From Gilliamella sp. Pas-s25 (lineage in GTDB: Bacteria > Pseudomonadota > Gammaproteobacteria > Enterobacterales > Orbaceae), in NCBI RefSeq assembly GCF_009795885.1, contig NZ_WTEV01000023.1:1-44829 (forward strand): a stretch of 44,829 nt of DNA, read 5' to 3'. The notes under the pieces are model-generated. The model was not told where the DNA came from. It did not search any database and saw nothing but the letters and a program-made list of their open reading frames with translations. Made by a program: the position numbers and the translations under genes. Positions 1-7,752 of this stretch are shown piece by piece (the first letter of the stretch is position 1; each line of letters begins with the position of its first letter).

Positions 1-200
1 TGTAGATTTATTTTACGTTTTAATCCCTTTAGAGAAATATTAACTTGTTTAAAATCACTACAGGTCTTCCTTATTATCGGCTTAATATAACTAGTATCTG
101 TAATAGGAGCATTTAATGCCAAAAATAGTGTTTCAGCAAACTCTAAAGCAATATTCTGTGAGATATTTTCTGTATTATATAAAACAATGCCACTGTACAT
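1..200 (-). CDS. Immunity protein, 5' part only (runs off the window)
   Basis: The start codon is at 198-200 and the gene runs off the left edge, so only about 66 residues are visible. It begins MYSGIVLYNTENISQNIALE, identical to the start of the complete 256-residue gene at 6980-7750, so it is a paralogue. The two diverge sharply around residues 35-53 (ITDTSYIKPIIRKTCSDF here, ITEARYVKAIAKNDDRDF there) and then agree again. It starts 2 nt after the stop of the orphan toxin domain at 203-631, the usual toxin-then-immunity order. Its role as the antidote of that toxin is inferred from position; I do not recognise the family. Confidence 0.75.
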   Translation of the reverse strand, partial: MYSGIVLYNTENISQNIALEFAETLFLALNAPITDTSYIKPIIRKTCSDFKQVNISLKGLKRKINL

Positions 201-202
201 AG

Positions 203-631
203 CTAATTTCCTTCTTTTATACTCTTAATCAATAAGTCTAATTGGTGTTTCATATCTCTCGCATTATATGGATGCTCAAATGAAAAAATAGCTTCCTCTC
301 TATAGATCCCTAATATCTCCATAGCCTCTTTATTACGGGTAAACAAAAAATCAAAATCTGTCATATCAGATTTAGAGGCTATCTCTATCGCATGCACTTT
401 CCCATTTTTATCGATAGCCATAACATCAGGTCTGCGTGTAGATTTACTTTCACCTAGAGCAAGGTTATATGAGCGGTTTAAATAGATTTCTTTGAACTGA
501 CCAGACATAGCCAGTTTATTAGCGATGGCCTCTGAAAACTGGTCATGCCCCGGTGTTCCATCAACTTGCCCTTTTCCATATATTTTTGTTCCATTCACTT
601 CTCGGACAGGGCAATTTTTTGCCAACCCCAA
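203..631 (-). CDS. Orphan Rhs C-terminal toxin domain, PD-(D/E)XK-like nuclease
   Basis: This is the displaced tip of an Rhs effector, following the Rhs core motif DPLGL. The first 90 or so residues are identical to the tip of the intact Rhs at 7753-12753. [20 protein letters not shown] fits the PD...ExA/K core of restriction-endonuclease-like toxins: the Asp of PD and the Glu of EIA would be catalytic, although the usual Lys is replaced and a Lys follows two residues later. The last 45 residues differ from the intact protein ([20 protein letters not shown] against TDKNDLEWLTRRNEEAMEKL). The only start in frame is the TTG coding the Leu of DPLGL, so independent translation is doubtful. It is probably silent unless joined to a functional rhs by recombination. 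Substrate DNA or RNA cannot be told. Confidence 0.7.
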   Translation of the reverse strand: MGLAKNCPVREVNGTKIYGKGQVDGTPGHDQFSEAIANKLAMSGQFKEIYLNRSYNLALGESKSTRRPDVMAIDKNGKVHAIEIASKSDMTDFDFLFTRNKEAMEILGIYREEAIFSFEHPYNARDMKHQLDLLIKSIKEGN

Positions 632-1595
632 CGGGTCAATCCAAGCCAGTGGATTAGGAACGTAGCTATAGGCGTTTTCGCCGCCGGCAAGTCCTATGGG
701 GTCTTGGCTAATGTAGCGGGCGGTGTAGGGGTCGTAATAGCGGTAGCGATTATAGTGTAGTCCTGATTATTCGTATCATCCTGATACTCACCCTTGCAGG
801 GCCAATGCTAACGCATTGTTCAAATTTGTTCCAGACAAATTTGTCTTCGTCAAAATACTGCCCTTGAAAGCGCAGGTTTTGTGGGACGGTGCGGTATTCT
901 ATCGCAAGGTTGCCATAGGATTTGTAAACGCCACTCCAAACTATGTCACCATTTGCGGTCATTAGCTCTTGTGGGGTGCCGAGTTGGTCGTTGAGGTAGT
1001 AGTAGATTTGTCCACCACGTCCTCGCCCCACTAGCTGCGCCATTGGTCTAAAGCCGGTGCTGCTGGGTTCGTAGATGTAGCTTAGGCAGCGGTAGTTTTG
1101 GGCTTTAGTGTGTTCATTGCGGATAACTTCTGTACTAAAGTCGGCATCATCTGCATGGCATTCGGTAATGAGCTTATCGCCCAGCCAGAAGAATAGCGTT
1201 TTATCACCGGTTTGCATGTCGGTTTTGCTGATTCGTCGACCAAAGGCGTCATACTCATAACAGTGCACCGTTTCAACGGTTTGATGAAAGTCTTTATCGT
1301 ACTCGTCCCAGTAGTGGCGGATTTTTTTAAATTCAATAAGCCGATGTTGACCATCCCATTTAAATTGATGCTCGGTATGTTGCCGTTTACCGCGTAATTC
1401 ACGAATAACATTGCCGTATTCGTCGTACTGATAATGCCGGTCACCTTGAATTAGCAGGCGGTTAGCTTTGAGTTTGTTGTGGGTTTGTGGTGATTTTGGG
1501 TTACCATTGTTTTTTGGGGCAGGTGATGCGTGTTTTAATTCATCAAGTGGCATTTCACTGCCCAGTAAGTTATCAGCCCCGTCAAAATAAAAGTG
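632..1595 (-). pseudogene. Rhs core 3' fragment (copy 1), frame broken by an insertion
   Basis: This is nearly identical to codons of the intact rhs, from HFYFDGADNLL to the [12 protein letters not shown] autocleavage motif. Homology to the intact gene begins abruptly at 1595; upstream lies the repeated spacer. A 77-bp insertion at 767-843 replaces one base, shifts the frame and ends the upstream part in an unrelated tail (DKFVWNKFEQC...). The largest open part is 750-1553. The Rhs N-terminus and most YD repeats are missing, so it cannot make a working cocoon. It is best read as a displaced rhs end providing homology for toxin swapping. Confidence 0.85.
767..843. repeat. Four-hairpin insertion element, copy 1
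   Basis: This 77-bp block is absent from the intact rhs, where the flanks are joined by a single C. It is packed with four consecutive inverted repeats: GTATCA/TGATAC (773-787), CCCT/AGGG (791-801), CAATGC/GCATTG (803-818) and CAAATTTGT/ACAAATTTG (821-843, 5-nt loop). The same block sits at the same rhs position at 3023-3099. It looks like a small palindromic mobile or REP-like unit; I do not recognise the family. Confidence 0.75.
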
Positions 1596-1864
1596 TTAAA
1601 GTTGAAATTTATGTCAAAAACTTTCAGGTAACTATGCGTTTTAGTATAAAATTGTTTTTTAGTTGGGTTGAGTTTTCGGTTTTTTAATGCTAAATAAATA
1701 GCAAAAACAGCCTTTGGGTATGCTAAAAGTTATTGTATTTTTTATAACAATTATTCAAAAAATATTGATTTTATTTGTTTTTTAAAGAGCGATAAAATAA
1801 CAAAATAAAAAAGGAAACTCCTCGCTGTTTTAAAACGGGGATTTATATAATTAAGCAATCTAAA
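1596..1864 (-). repeat. Inter-cassette spacer repeat, copy 1
   Basis: Non-coding AT-rich block of about 265 bp, nearly identical to 3852-4120, 5281-5538 and 6701-6955. It separates each immunity gene from the next Rhs fragment. It holds a terminator-like hairpin next to the upstream immunity gene and, at the other end (1612-1617), a perfect TTGACA on the minus strand. Its conservation suggests recent tandem duplication or use as a recombination arm. Confidence 0.85.
1820..1840 (-). terminator. Terminator-like hairpin after immunity gene (copy 1)
   Basis: On the minus strand CCCCG pairs with CGAGG (one mismatch), followed shortly by TTTCCTTTTTTATTTT. It lies about 25 nt past the immunity stop. 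The stem is weak; copy 4 (6915-6935) pairs better. Confidence 0.45.
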
Positions 1865-2446
1865 CTATGATGTTTCAGCTACAAGGTGGTCTGGAAACGT
1901 AAACGCTAATAATCCTGCCTCTTCAACCCGTTGTTTAAACTTTTCTGTCACAAAAACTCGGCCGATATCTTCTTCTATAGTAAATAAATATTCATCGGTG
2001 ATATTATCAGCGATTAAAACTACATGCTCTATCATTAAACCATTGGGCCATTGTTTATAAATTGATTTTTCTTTATCAAAGCAACCTTTTAATACGTTTG
2101 TCGGAAAGTAGCCCCAAAACTTCTTCCTTTTACTTGCTGTAATAATCGGTAAAACTTGCCCTCGAGGAAGAAAAATATCACTTAATGCCTCTAAAGCCCT
2201 TTCACTTAACACATAAAAAGGCGCTGTAAAGCCACTGATATCTAACTGATAATTCTTTTTTCCATAATAATTACGATACAGCTCCATAGTCACAGGTTGG
2301 TATTCCTCGCCAAACGGTTGCCAATGATGATAAAGTGCCCTATCCATTGCTCTTCCTGCAATATCTTCCTGTCCCTTAGGACAATTTTCAATAAAATAAC
2401 TATAGTTCGATAAATCTGATTTTAACCTATAAATTTTCGGTTTCAT
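1865..2446 (-). CDS. Imm11-like (DUF1629) immunity protein, copy 1
   Basis: A 193-residue protein with no signal peptide, predicted cytoplasmic. It has the layout I associate with Imm11/DUF1629 immunity proteins: FYVLSERALEAL in the middle, a GYFPTNVL segment, and a late EYLFTIEED...VFVTEKFKQRVEEAGL. It lies 54 nt after the AHH nuclease toxin at 2501-2887 and should neutralise it. Copies 1 and 3 (5539-6120) are nearly the same protein; copy 2 (4121-4702) differs in three short clusters. The family assignment is from memory of the pattern, without a profile search. The start ATG follows GGAGAAACACTA, a usable Shine-Dalgarno site. Confidence 0.75.
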   Translation of the reverse strand: MKPKIYRLKSDLSNYSYFIENCPKGQEDIAGRAMDRALYHHWQPFGEEYQPVTMELYRNYYGKKNYQLDISGFTAPFYVLSERALEALSDIFLPRGQVLPIITASKRKKFWGYFPTNVLKGCFDKEKSIYKQWPNGLMIEHVVLIADNITDEYLFTIEEDIGRVFVTEKFKQRVEEAGLLAFTFPDHLVAETS

Positions 2447-2500
2447 TAGTGTTTCTCCAATTTAATTAACTCACTTATGATAAAATGCAATAACAAGCGC

Positions 2501-2887
2501 TTATAATTGTTGCAATATCGTTTTCCAATTTGCGTTACGGTCAGCGTTTGATAAAATATTTGCAATGTTTTTTAATTCAGCTTCGATTGCCTCTTTGGTA
2601 CCTATTTTATCCGCCATCCTAAGTCTGTCATTAACCGCATCAATATAGGCATCTGGATGACGACCGTTATGCATTATTCCTGGCAGGTTAGAGGTGTTTT
2701 TATTTGTTGGCAAAAATACGCCATTCATAGCACCGTTAATATCAATACCATATTTTTCTAAAATTTTTCGTGCTGGCTCTGCGTTTTTCGCACCTTCGGC
2801 CACAATATGATGAGCAGCGGTGTTTTCTGGACGGAATACGCCCGCTTTTTCTAATGCCTCGCCTAATTGACAACTGGTTAACCCCAA
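2501..2887 (-). CDS. Orphan Rhs toxin domain, AHH nuclease (HNH/Endo VII), copy 1
   Basis: A 128-residue toxin domain directly after an Rhs DPLGL motif. It shows the AHH signature [20 protein letters not shown], then [10 protein letters not shown], and H-N-G-R-H-P-x-A-Y-I-D with a VNDRL helix, which together make a complete AHH fold of the HNH/Endonuclease VII superfamily. The paired His residues of AHH and the later His are the expected metal-binding and catalytic set. Its only start in frame is the TTG of DP-TTG-GGG, inside the Rhs cleavage motif, so it resembles a displaced tip and not a free-standing gene. The immunity gene follows 54 nt downstream. Confidence 0.8.
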   Translation of the reverse strand: MGLTSCQLGEALEKAGVFRPENTAAHHIVAEGAKNAEPARKILEKYGIDINGAMNGVFLPTNKNTSNLPGIMHNGRHPDAYIDAVNDRLRMADKIGTKEAIEAELKNIANILSNADRNANWKTILQQL

Positions 2888-3851
2888 CGGGTCAATCCAA
2901 GCCAGTGGGTTAGGAACGTAGCGATAGGCGTTTTCACCGCCGGCAAGTCCTATGGGGTCTTGGCTGATGTAGCGGGCGGTGTAGGGGTCGTAATAGCGGT
3001 AGCGATTATAGTGTAGTCCTGATTATTCGTATCATCCTGATACTCACCCTTGCAGGGCCAATGCTAACGCATTGTTCAAATTTGTTCCAGACAAATTTGT
3101 CCTCGTCAAAATACTGTCCTTGAAAGCGCAGGTTTTGCGGGACGGTGCGGTATTCTATTGCAAGGTTGCCATAGGATTTGTAAACGCCACTCCAAACTAT
3201 ATCACCATTTGCGGTCATTAGCTCTTGTGGGGTGCCGAGTTGGTCGTTGAGGTAGTAGTAGATTTGTCCACCACGTCCTCGCCCCACTAGCTGCGCCATT
3301 GGTCTAAAGCCGGTGCTGCTTGGTTCGTAGATGTAGCTTAGGCAGCGGTAGTTTTGGGCTTTAGTGTGTTCATTGCGGATAACTTCTGGACTAAAGTCGG
3401 CATCATCTGCATGGCATTCGGTAATGAGCTTATCGCCCAGCCAGAAGAATAGCGTTTTATCACCGGTTTGCATGTCGGTTTTGCTGATTCGTCGACCAAA
3501 GGCGTCATACTCATAACAGTGCACCGTTTCAACGGTTTGATGAAAGTCTTTATCGTACTCGTCCCAGTAGTGGCGGATTTTTTTAAATTCAATAAGCCGA
3601 TGTTGCCCATCCCATTTAAATTGATGCTCGGTATGTTGCCGTTTACCGCGTAATTCACGAATCACATTGCCGTATTCGTCGTACTGATAATGCCGGTCAC
3701 CTTGAATTAGCAGGCGGTTAGCTTTGAGTTTGTTGTGGGTTTGTGGTGATTTTGGGTTACCATTGTTTTTTGGGGCAGGTGATGCGTGTTTTAATTCATC
3801 AAGTGGCATTTCACTGCCCAGTAAGTTATCAGCTCCGTCAAAATAAAAGTG
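2888..3851 (-). pseudogene. Rhs core 3' fragment (copy 2), frame broken by the same insertion
   Basis: This fragment repeats 632-1595 almost base for base but ends in the AHH tip. It carries the four-hairpin block at the same codon (3023-3099). The shared insertion implies both fragments descend from one already-broken rhs end, duplicated before or while different tips were joined. Homology to the intact rhs starts at 3851, the same base as in copy 1. The largest open part is 3006-3809. Confidence 0.85.
3023..3099. repeat. Four-hairpin insertion element, copy 2
   Basis: Same 77-bp block as 767-843, at the identical point of the Rhs core, with all four inverted repeats intact. Confidence 0.75.
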
Positions 3852-4120
3852 TTAAAGTTGAAATTTATGTCAAAAACTTTCAGGTAACTATGCGTTTTAG
3901 TATAAAATTGTTTTTTAGTTGGGTTGAGTTTTTGGTTTTTTAATGCTAAATAAATAGCAAAAACAGCCTTTGGGTATGCTAAAAGGTATTGTGTTTTTTA
4001 TAACAATTATTCAAAAAATATTGATTTTATTTGTTTTTTAAAGAGCGATAAAATAACAAAATAAAAAAGGAAACTCCTCGCTGTTTTAAAACGGGGATTT
4101 ATATAATTAAGCAATCTAAA
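3852..4120 (-). repeat. Inter-cassette spacer repeat, copy 2
   Basis: Near-identical to 1596-1864, differing at only a few positions. The minus-strand TTGACA is at 3868-3873. No coding potential is visible. Confidence 0.85.
4076..4096 (-). terminator. Terminator-like hairpin (copy 2)
   Basis: Same hairpin and following T-rich run as at 1820-1840, 25 nt past the immunity stop. Confidence 0.45.
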
Positions 4121-4702
4121 CTATGATGTTTCAGCCACAAGGTGGTCTGGAAACGTAAACGCTAATAATCCTGCCTCTTCAACCCGTTGTTTAAACTTTT
4201 CTGTCACAAAAACATACATAAAATCCTCTTCAATAGTAAATAAATATTCATCGGTAATATTATCAGCGATTAATACTACGTGGTCTATTTTTAAAGCTTT
4301 TGGTGCTTGTATATAAATTGATTTTTCTTTATCAAAGCAACCTTTTAATACGTTTGTCGGAAAGTAGCCCCAGAATTTCTTTCTTTTACTTGCTGTAATA
4401 ATCGGTAAAACTTGCCCTCGAGGAAGAAAAATATCACTTAATGCCTCTAAAGCCCTTTCACTTAACACATAAAAAGGCGCTGTAAAGCCACTGATATCTA
4501 ATTGATAATTCTTTCTACCATAATCATTAGCACATAGCTCCATAGTCACAGGTTGATATTCCTCGCCAAACGGTTGCCAATGATGATAAAGTGCCCTATC
4601 CATTGCTCTTCCCTGCATATCTTCTTGTCCCTTAGGACAATTTTCAATAAATAAACTATAGTCCGACACATTTGATTTTAACCTATAGATTTTCGGTTTC
4701 AT
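4121..4702 (-). CDS. Imm11-like immunity protein, copy 2 (divergent)
   Basis: A 193-residue paralogue of 1865-2446. Most of the protein is identical, but the changes are clustered: KSNVSDYSLF near residue 10, CANDYGRKN near residue 57, IQAPKALKID near residue 130 and EEDFMYVFV near residue 160. The partner toxin next to it (4756-5142) also differs, mainly at its last residues (LKKT, where copies 1 and 3 have LQQL). The clustering suggests changes on a toxin-contact surface, which is an inference. It lies 53 nt downstream of its toxin. Confidence 0.75.
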   Translation of the reverse strand: MKPKIYRLKSNVSDYSLFIENCPKGQEDMQGRAMDRALYHHWQPFGEEYQPVTMELCANDYGRKNYQLDISGFTAPFYVLSERALEALSDIFLPRGQVLPIITASKRKKFWGYFPTNVLKGCFDKEKSIYIQAPKALKIDHVVLIADNITDEYLFTIEEDFMYVFVTEKFKQRVEEAGLLAFTFPDHLVAETS

Positions 4703-4755
4703 TAGTGTTTCTCCAATTTAATTAACTCACTTATGATTAAATGTAATAATAAGAC

Positions 4756-5142
4756 TTATGTTTTTTTCAAAATCGTTTTCCAATTTGCGTTACGGTCAGC
4801 GTTTGATAAAATATTTGCGATGTTTTTTAATTCAGCTTCGATTGCCTCTTTAGTACCTATTTTATCCGCCATCTTAAGTCTGTCATTAACCGCATCAATA
4901 TAGGCATTAGGATGACGACCATTATGCATTATTCCTGGCAAGTTAGATGTGTTTTTATTTGTTGGCAAAAATACGCCATTCATAGCACCGTTAATATCAA
5001 TACCATATTTTTCTAAAATTTTTCGTGCTGGCTCTGCGTTTTTCGCGCCTTCGGCCACAATATGATGAGCAGCGGTGTTTTCTGGACGGAATACGCCCGC
5101 TTTTTCTAATGCCTCGCCTAATTGACAACTGGTTAACCCCAA
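4756..5142 (-). CDS. Orphan Rhs toxin domain, AHH nuclease, copy 2
   Basis: A 128-residue AHH nuclease with all motifs of copy 1 ([31 protein letters not shown]). Differences from copy 1 are few: DA to NA in HP-x-AY, RLR to RLK, and the C-terminus LKKT. The upstream Rhs core is reduced to a short remnant, so this tip is even further from an expressible rhs than copy 1. The apparent start is the TTG of the DPLGL codons. Confidence 0.78.
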   Translation of the reverse strand: MGLTSCQLGEALEKAGVFRPENTAAHHIVAEGAKNAEPARKILEKYGIDINGAMNGVFLPTNKNTSNLPGIMHNGRHPNAYIDAVNDRLKMADKIGTKEAIEAELKNIANILSNADRNANWKTILKKT

Positions 5143-5280
5143 CGGGTCAATCCAAGCCAGTGGATTAGGAACGTAGCAGTAGGCGTTTTCGCCACCGGCA
5201 AGTCCTATTTACTGCCCTTGAAAGGGTAAGTTTTGCCAGACGGTGCGGTATTCGATAGCTAAATCACAATCGGATTTAAA
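5143..5280 (-). pseudogene. Short Rhs core remnant with internal deletion
   Basis: On the minus strand it reads KSDCDLAIEYRTVWQNLPFQGQ-stop and then [20 protein letters not shown] before DPLGL. Compared with the intact rhs, the stretch from [20 protein letters not shown] through ARYISQDP is deleted and a TAA sits at the junction. EYRTVWQNLPFQGQ differs from the intact core (EYRTVPQNLRFQGQ), so it comes from a different rhs allele. Confidence 0.75.
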
Positions 5281-5538
5281 ATTTCTGTCAAAAACTTTCA
5301 GGTAACTATGCGTTTTAGTATAAAGTTGTTTTTTAGTTGGGTTGAGTTTTCGGTTTTTTAATGCTAAATAAATAGCAAAAACAGCCTTTGGGGATGCTAA
5401 AAGTTATTGTATTTTTTATAACAATTATTCAAAAAATATTGATTTTATTTGTTTTTTAAAGAGCGATAAAATAACAAAATAAAAAAGGAAACTCCTCGCT
5501 GTTTTAAAACGGGGATTTATATAATTAAGCAATCTAAA
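5281..5538 (-). repeat. Inter-cassette spacer repeat, copy 3
   Basis: Near-identical to the other three spacers, with minus-strand TTGACA at 5286-5291. Here the TTGACA is followed 17 nt later by TGTGAT inside the Rhs remnant, a possible weak promoter. No coding potential. Confidence 0.85.
5494..5514 (-). terminator. Terminator-like hairpin (copy 3)
   Basis: Same hairpin and T-rich run as the other copies, 25 nt past the immunity stop. Confidence 0.45.
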
Positions 5539-6120
5539 CTATGATGTTTCAGCCACAAGGTGGTCTGGAAAAGTAAACGCTAATAATCCTGCCTCTTCAA
5601 CCCGCTGTTTAAACTTTTCTGTCACAAAAACTCGACGGATATCTTCTTCTATAGTAAATAAATATTCATCGGTAATATTATCAGCGATTAATACTACATG
5701 CTCTATCATTAAACCATTGGGCCATTGTTTATAAATTGATTTTTCTTTATCAAAGCAACCTTTTAAAACATTTGTCGGAAAGTAGCCCCAGAATTTCTTT
5801 CTTTTACTTGCTGTAATAATCGGTAAAACTTGCCCTCGAGGAAGAAAAATATCACTTAATGCCTCTAAAGCCCTTTCACTTAACACATAAAAAGGTGCTG
5901 TAAAGCCACTGATATCTAACTGATAATTCTTTTTTCCATAATAATTACGATACAGCTCCATAGTCACAGGTTGGTATTCCTCACCAAACGGTTGCCAATG
6001 ATGATAAAGTGCCCTATCCATTGCTCTTCCCTGCATATCTTCTTGTCCCTTAGGGCAATTTTCAATAAAATAACTATAGTCAGACAAGTCTGAATTCAAT
6101 AAATAAATCTTTGTTTTCAT
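5539..6120 (-). CDS. Imm11-like immunity protein, copy 3
   Basis: A 193-residue paralogue of 1865-2446. The body is almost identical to copy 1; the start (MKTKIYLLNSDLSDY) and one residue of EEDIRRVF differ. It lies 54 nt after the AHH toxin copy 3 and is expected to bind it in the cytoplasm. Upstream of the ATG the sequence differs slightly from copies 1 and 2 (GAGAAAAAACA), still giving a modest ribosome site. Confidence 0.75.
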   Translation of the reverse strand: MKTKIYLLNSDLSDYSYFIENCPKGQEDMQGRAMDRALYHHWQPFGEEYQPVTMELYRNYYGKKNYQLDISGFTAPFYVLSERALEALSDIFLPRGQVLPIITASKRKKFWGYFPTNVLKGCFDKEKSIYKQWPNGLMIEHVVLIADNITDEYLFTIEEDIRRVFVTEKFKQRVEEAGLLAFTFPDHLVAETS

Positions 6121-6174
6121 TGTTTTTTCTCAGTTTTAATTAACTCACTTATGATTAAATGCAATAACAAGCGC

Positions 6175-6561
6175 TTATAATTGTTGCAATATCGTTTTCC
6201 AATTTGCGTTACGGTCAGCGTTTGATAAAATATTTGCGATGTTTTTTAATTCAGCCTCGATTGCTTCTTTGGTGCCTATTTTATCTGCATTTCTAAGTCG
6301 CTTATTGACTTCATCAATATAGGCATCTGGATGACGACCGTTATGCATTATTCCTGGCAAGTTAGAGGTGTTTTTATTTGTTGGCAAAAATACGCCATTC
6401 ATAGCACCGTTAATATCAATACCATATTTTTCTAAAATTTTTCGTGCTGGCTCTGCGTTTTTCGCGCCTTCGGCCACAATATGATGAGCAGCGGTGTTTT
6501 CTGGACGGAATACGCCCGCTTTTTCTAATGCCTCGCCTAATTGACAACTGGTTAACCCCAA
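6175..6561 (-). CDS. Orphan Rhs toxin domain, AHH nuclease, copy 3
   Basis: A 128-residue AHH nuclease with the complete motif set. It differs from copy 1 only around the late helix (YIDEVNKRLRNADK against [14 protein letters not shown]). Its C-terminus LQQL and its immunity partner match copy 1, and not copy 2. It is preceded by a short Rhs core remnant ending DPLGL, with no initiator other than the TTG within that motif. Confidence 0.78.
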   Translation of the reverse strand: MGLTSCQLGEALEKAGVFRPENTAAHHIVAEGAKNAEPARKILEKYGIDINGAMNGVFLPTNKNTSNLPGIMHNGRHPDAYIDEVNKRLRNADKIGTKEAIEAELKNIANILSNADRNANWKTILQQL

Positions 6562-6700
6562 TGGGTCAATCCAAGCCAGTGGGTCGGGAACGTAGCTATA
6601 GGCGTTTTCGCCACCGGCAAGTCCTATTTACTGCCCTTGAAAGGGTAAGTTTTGCCAGACGGTGCGGTATTCGATAGCTAAATCACAATCGGATTTAAAA
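6562..6700 (-). pseudogene. Short Rhs core remnant with internal deletion (second copy)
   Basis: Same deletion junction as 5143-5280 (FQGQ-stop, then [20 protein letters not shown]). The shared junction shows that the two AHH cassettes 4121-5280 and 5539-6700 arose by duplication of one deleted form. Confidence 0.75.
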
Positions 6701-6955
6701 TTTATGTCAAAAACTTTCAGGTAACTATGCGTTTTAGTATAAAATTGTTTTTTAGTTGGGTTGAGTTTTCGGCTTTTCTTAGTGCTAAATAAATAGCAAA
6801 AACAGCCTTTGGGTATGCTAAAAGGTATTGTATTTTTTATAACAATTATTCAAAAAATATTGATTTTATTTGTTTTTTAAAGAGCGATAAAATAACAAAA
6901 TAAAAAAGGAAACTCCTCGCTGTTTTAAAGCAAGGATCTGTATAATCAAGGTTGT
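6701..6955 (-). repeat. Inter-cassette spacer repeat, copy 4
   Basis: Fourth copy of the spacer, adjoining the 256-residue immunity gene. Minus-strand TTGACA lies at 6705-6710, with TGTGAT 17 nt downstream at 6682-6687. The end near the immunity gene differs slightly from copies 1-3. Confidence 0.85.
6915..6935 (-). terminator. Rho-independent terminator after the Rhs immunity gene
   Basis: On the minus strand CCTTGCT pairs with AGCGAGG (7 bp with one G-T pair, 7-nt loop), followed by GAGTTTCCTTTTTTATTTT. It ends the active rhs-immunity transcript and is the best paired of the four copies. Confidence 0.6.
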
Positions 6956-6979
6956 TTATTAGTCGCCAATTATTCTATT

Positions 6980-7750
6980 TTAAGGTAACCTGCGTTTGGG
7001 CTTTTCAGGCTCTGGCGTTGGTAATTTCCATGATATTAATAAACCTAATTTGCCAAGAAAATTGTTGATATTATCAAGCTCGTTCTCGGCAACTTGCCAT
7101 AACCATAATTTATCACTTAATTCTTCAAGTGTACCATGGCTTGTATCACTTAATATCCAATCTTTCAACGTGGTATTATCTACACACATGTCTAAATGAT
7201 GATGATTAATAATATTAGCGGTATAAATCATTCTTAGTCGCTTATTATCATCTAATTTTTTTTCGTCAAAATGATATTTTTCGTAAGGATATATTGTGGC
7301 AAAGTTGAATCCTCCGGCATATTCAGTTGCATTATTTGTACTCTTACATCCTGAATATTTTATGCCATAAGAAAAATAGTTTTGACGTGCAAAGTTCTTT
7401 ATCAACTCCAAAACAAGACCATCGTGATCAAATTTATTATCGTATAAAATATAAATATTATTAGTTCTGCCAAATTTATCAGTGTTATAAACAAATTGGA
7501 GGCGACATATATTGTCTAATTCATTCAATGAATCAAAAGCTATAACCTCTTCTAGATTTATTTTACGCTTTAATCCCTTTAGGGATATATTAACAAATTT
7601 AAAATCACGATCGTCATTCTTAGCTATCGCCTTAACATAACGAGCCTCTGTAATAGGGGCATTTAATGCCGAAAATAGTGTTTCAGCAAACTCTAACGCA
7701 ATATTCTGTGAGATATTTTCTGTATTATATAAAACAATGCCACTGTACAT
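6980..7750 (-). CDS. Immunity protein of the intact Rhs effector
   Basis: A 256-residue, probably cytoplasmic protein starting 2 nt after the rhs stop, so the two are translationally linked. I do not recognise the family. Visible traits are a mixed alpha/beta composition, no signal peptide, IINHHHLDMC near residue 180, and a proline- and lysine-rich tail (PTPEPEKPKRRLP). Position directly behind a polymorphic toxin is strong evidence for an antidote role. A partial paralogue at 1-200 sits behind the diverged copy of the same toxin, and the two differ in a patch near residues 35-53 that may decide specificity. Confidence 0.8.
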   Translation of the reverse strand: MYSGIVLYNTENISQNIALEFAETLFSALNAPITEARYVKAIAKNDDRDFKFVNISLKGLKRKINLEEVIAFDSLNELDNICRLQFVYNTDKFGRTNNIYILYDNKFDHDGLVLELIKNFARQNYFSYGIKYSGCKSTNNATEYAGGFNFATIYPYEKYHFDEKKLDDNKRLRMIYTANIINHHHLDMCVDNTTLKDWILSDTSHGTLEELSDKLWLWQVAENELDNINNFLGKLGLLISWKLPTPEPEKPKRRLP

Positions 7751-7752
7751 AG

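Noticed and set aside
767-843. Hairpin block considered as a transcription terminator
   Set aside because: It holds four different hairpins with no T-run after them, and sits inside coding sequence where the intact gene lacks it.
1082-1444. A 120-codon minus-strand frame overlapping the Rhs core, repeated at 3338-3658 and 8556-8810
   Set aside because: It is the shifted frame of conserved Rhs coding sequence; its repetition follows from the repeated core.
1596-6955. Regularly spaced repeats considered as a CRISPR array or integron attC sites
   Set aside because: Repeat units are about 260 bp, spaced 1.4-2.3 kb apart, and enclose protein genes; there are no short direct repeats, no cas genes and no integrase.
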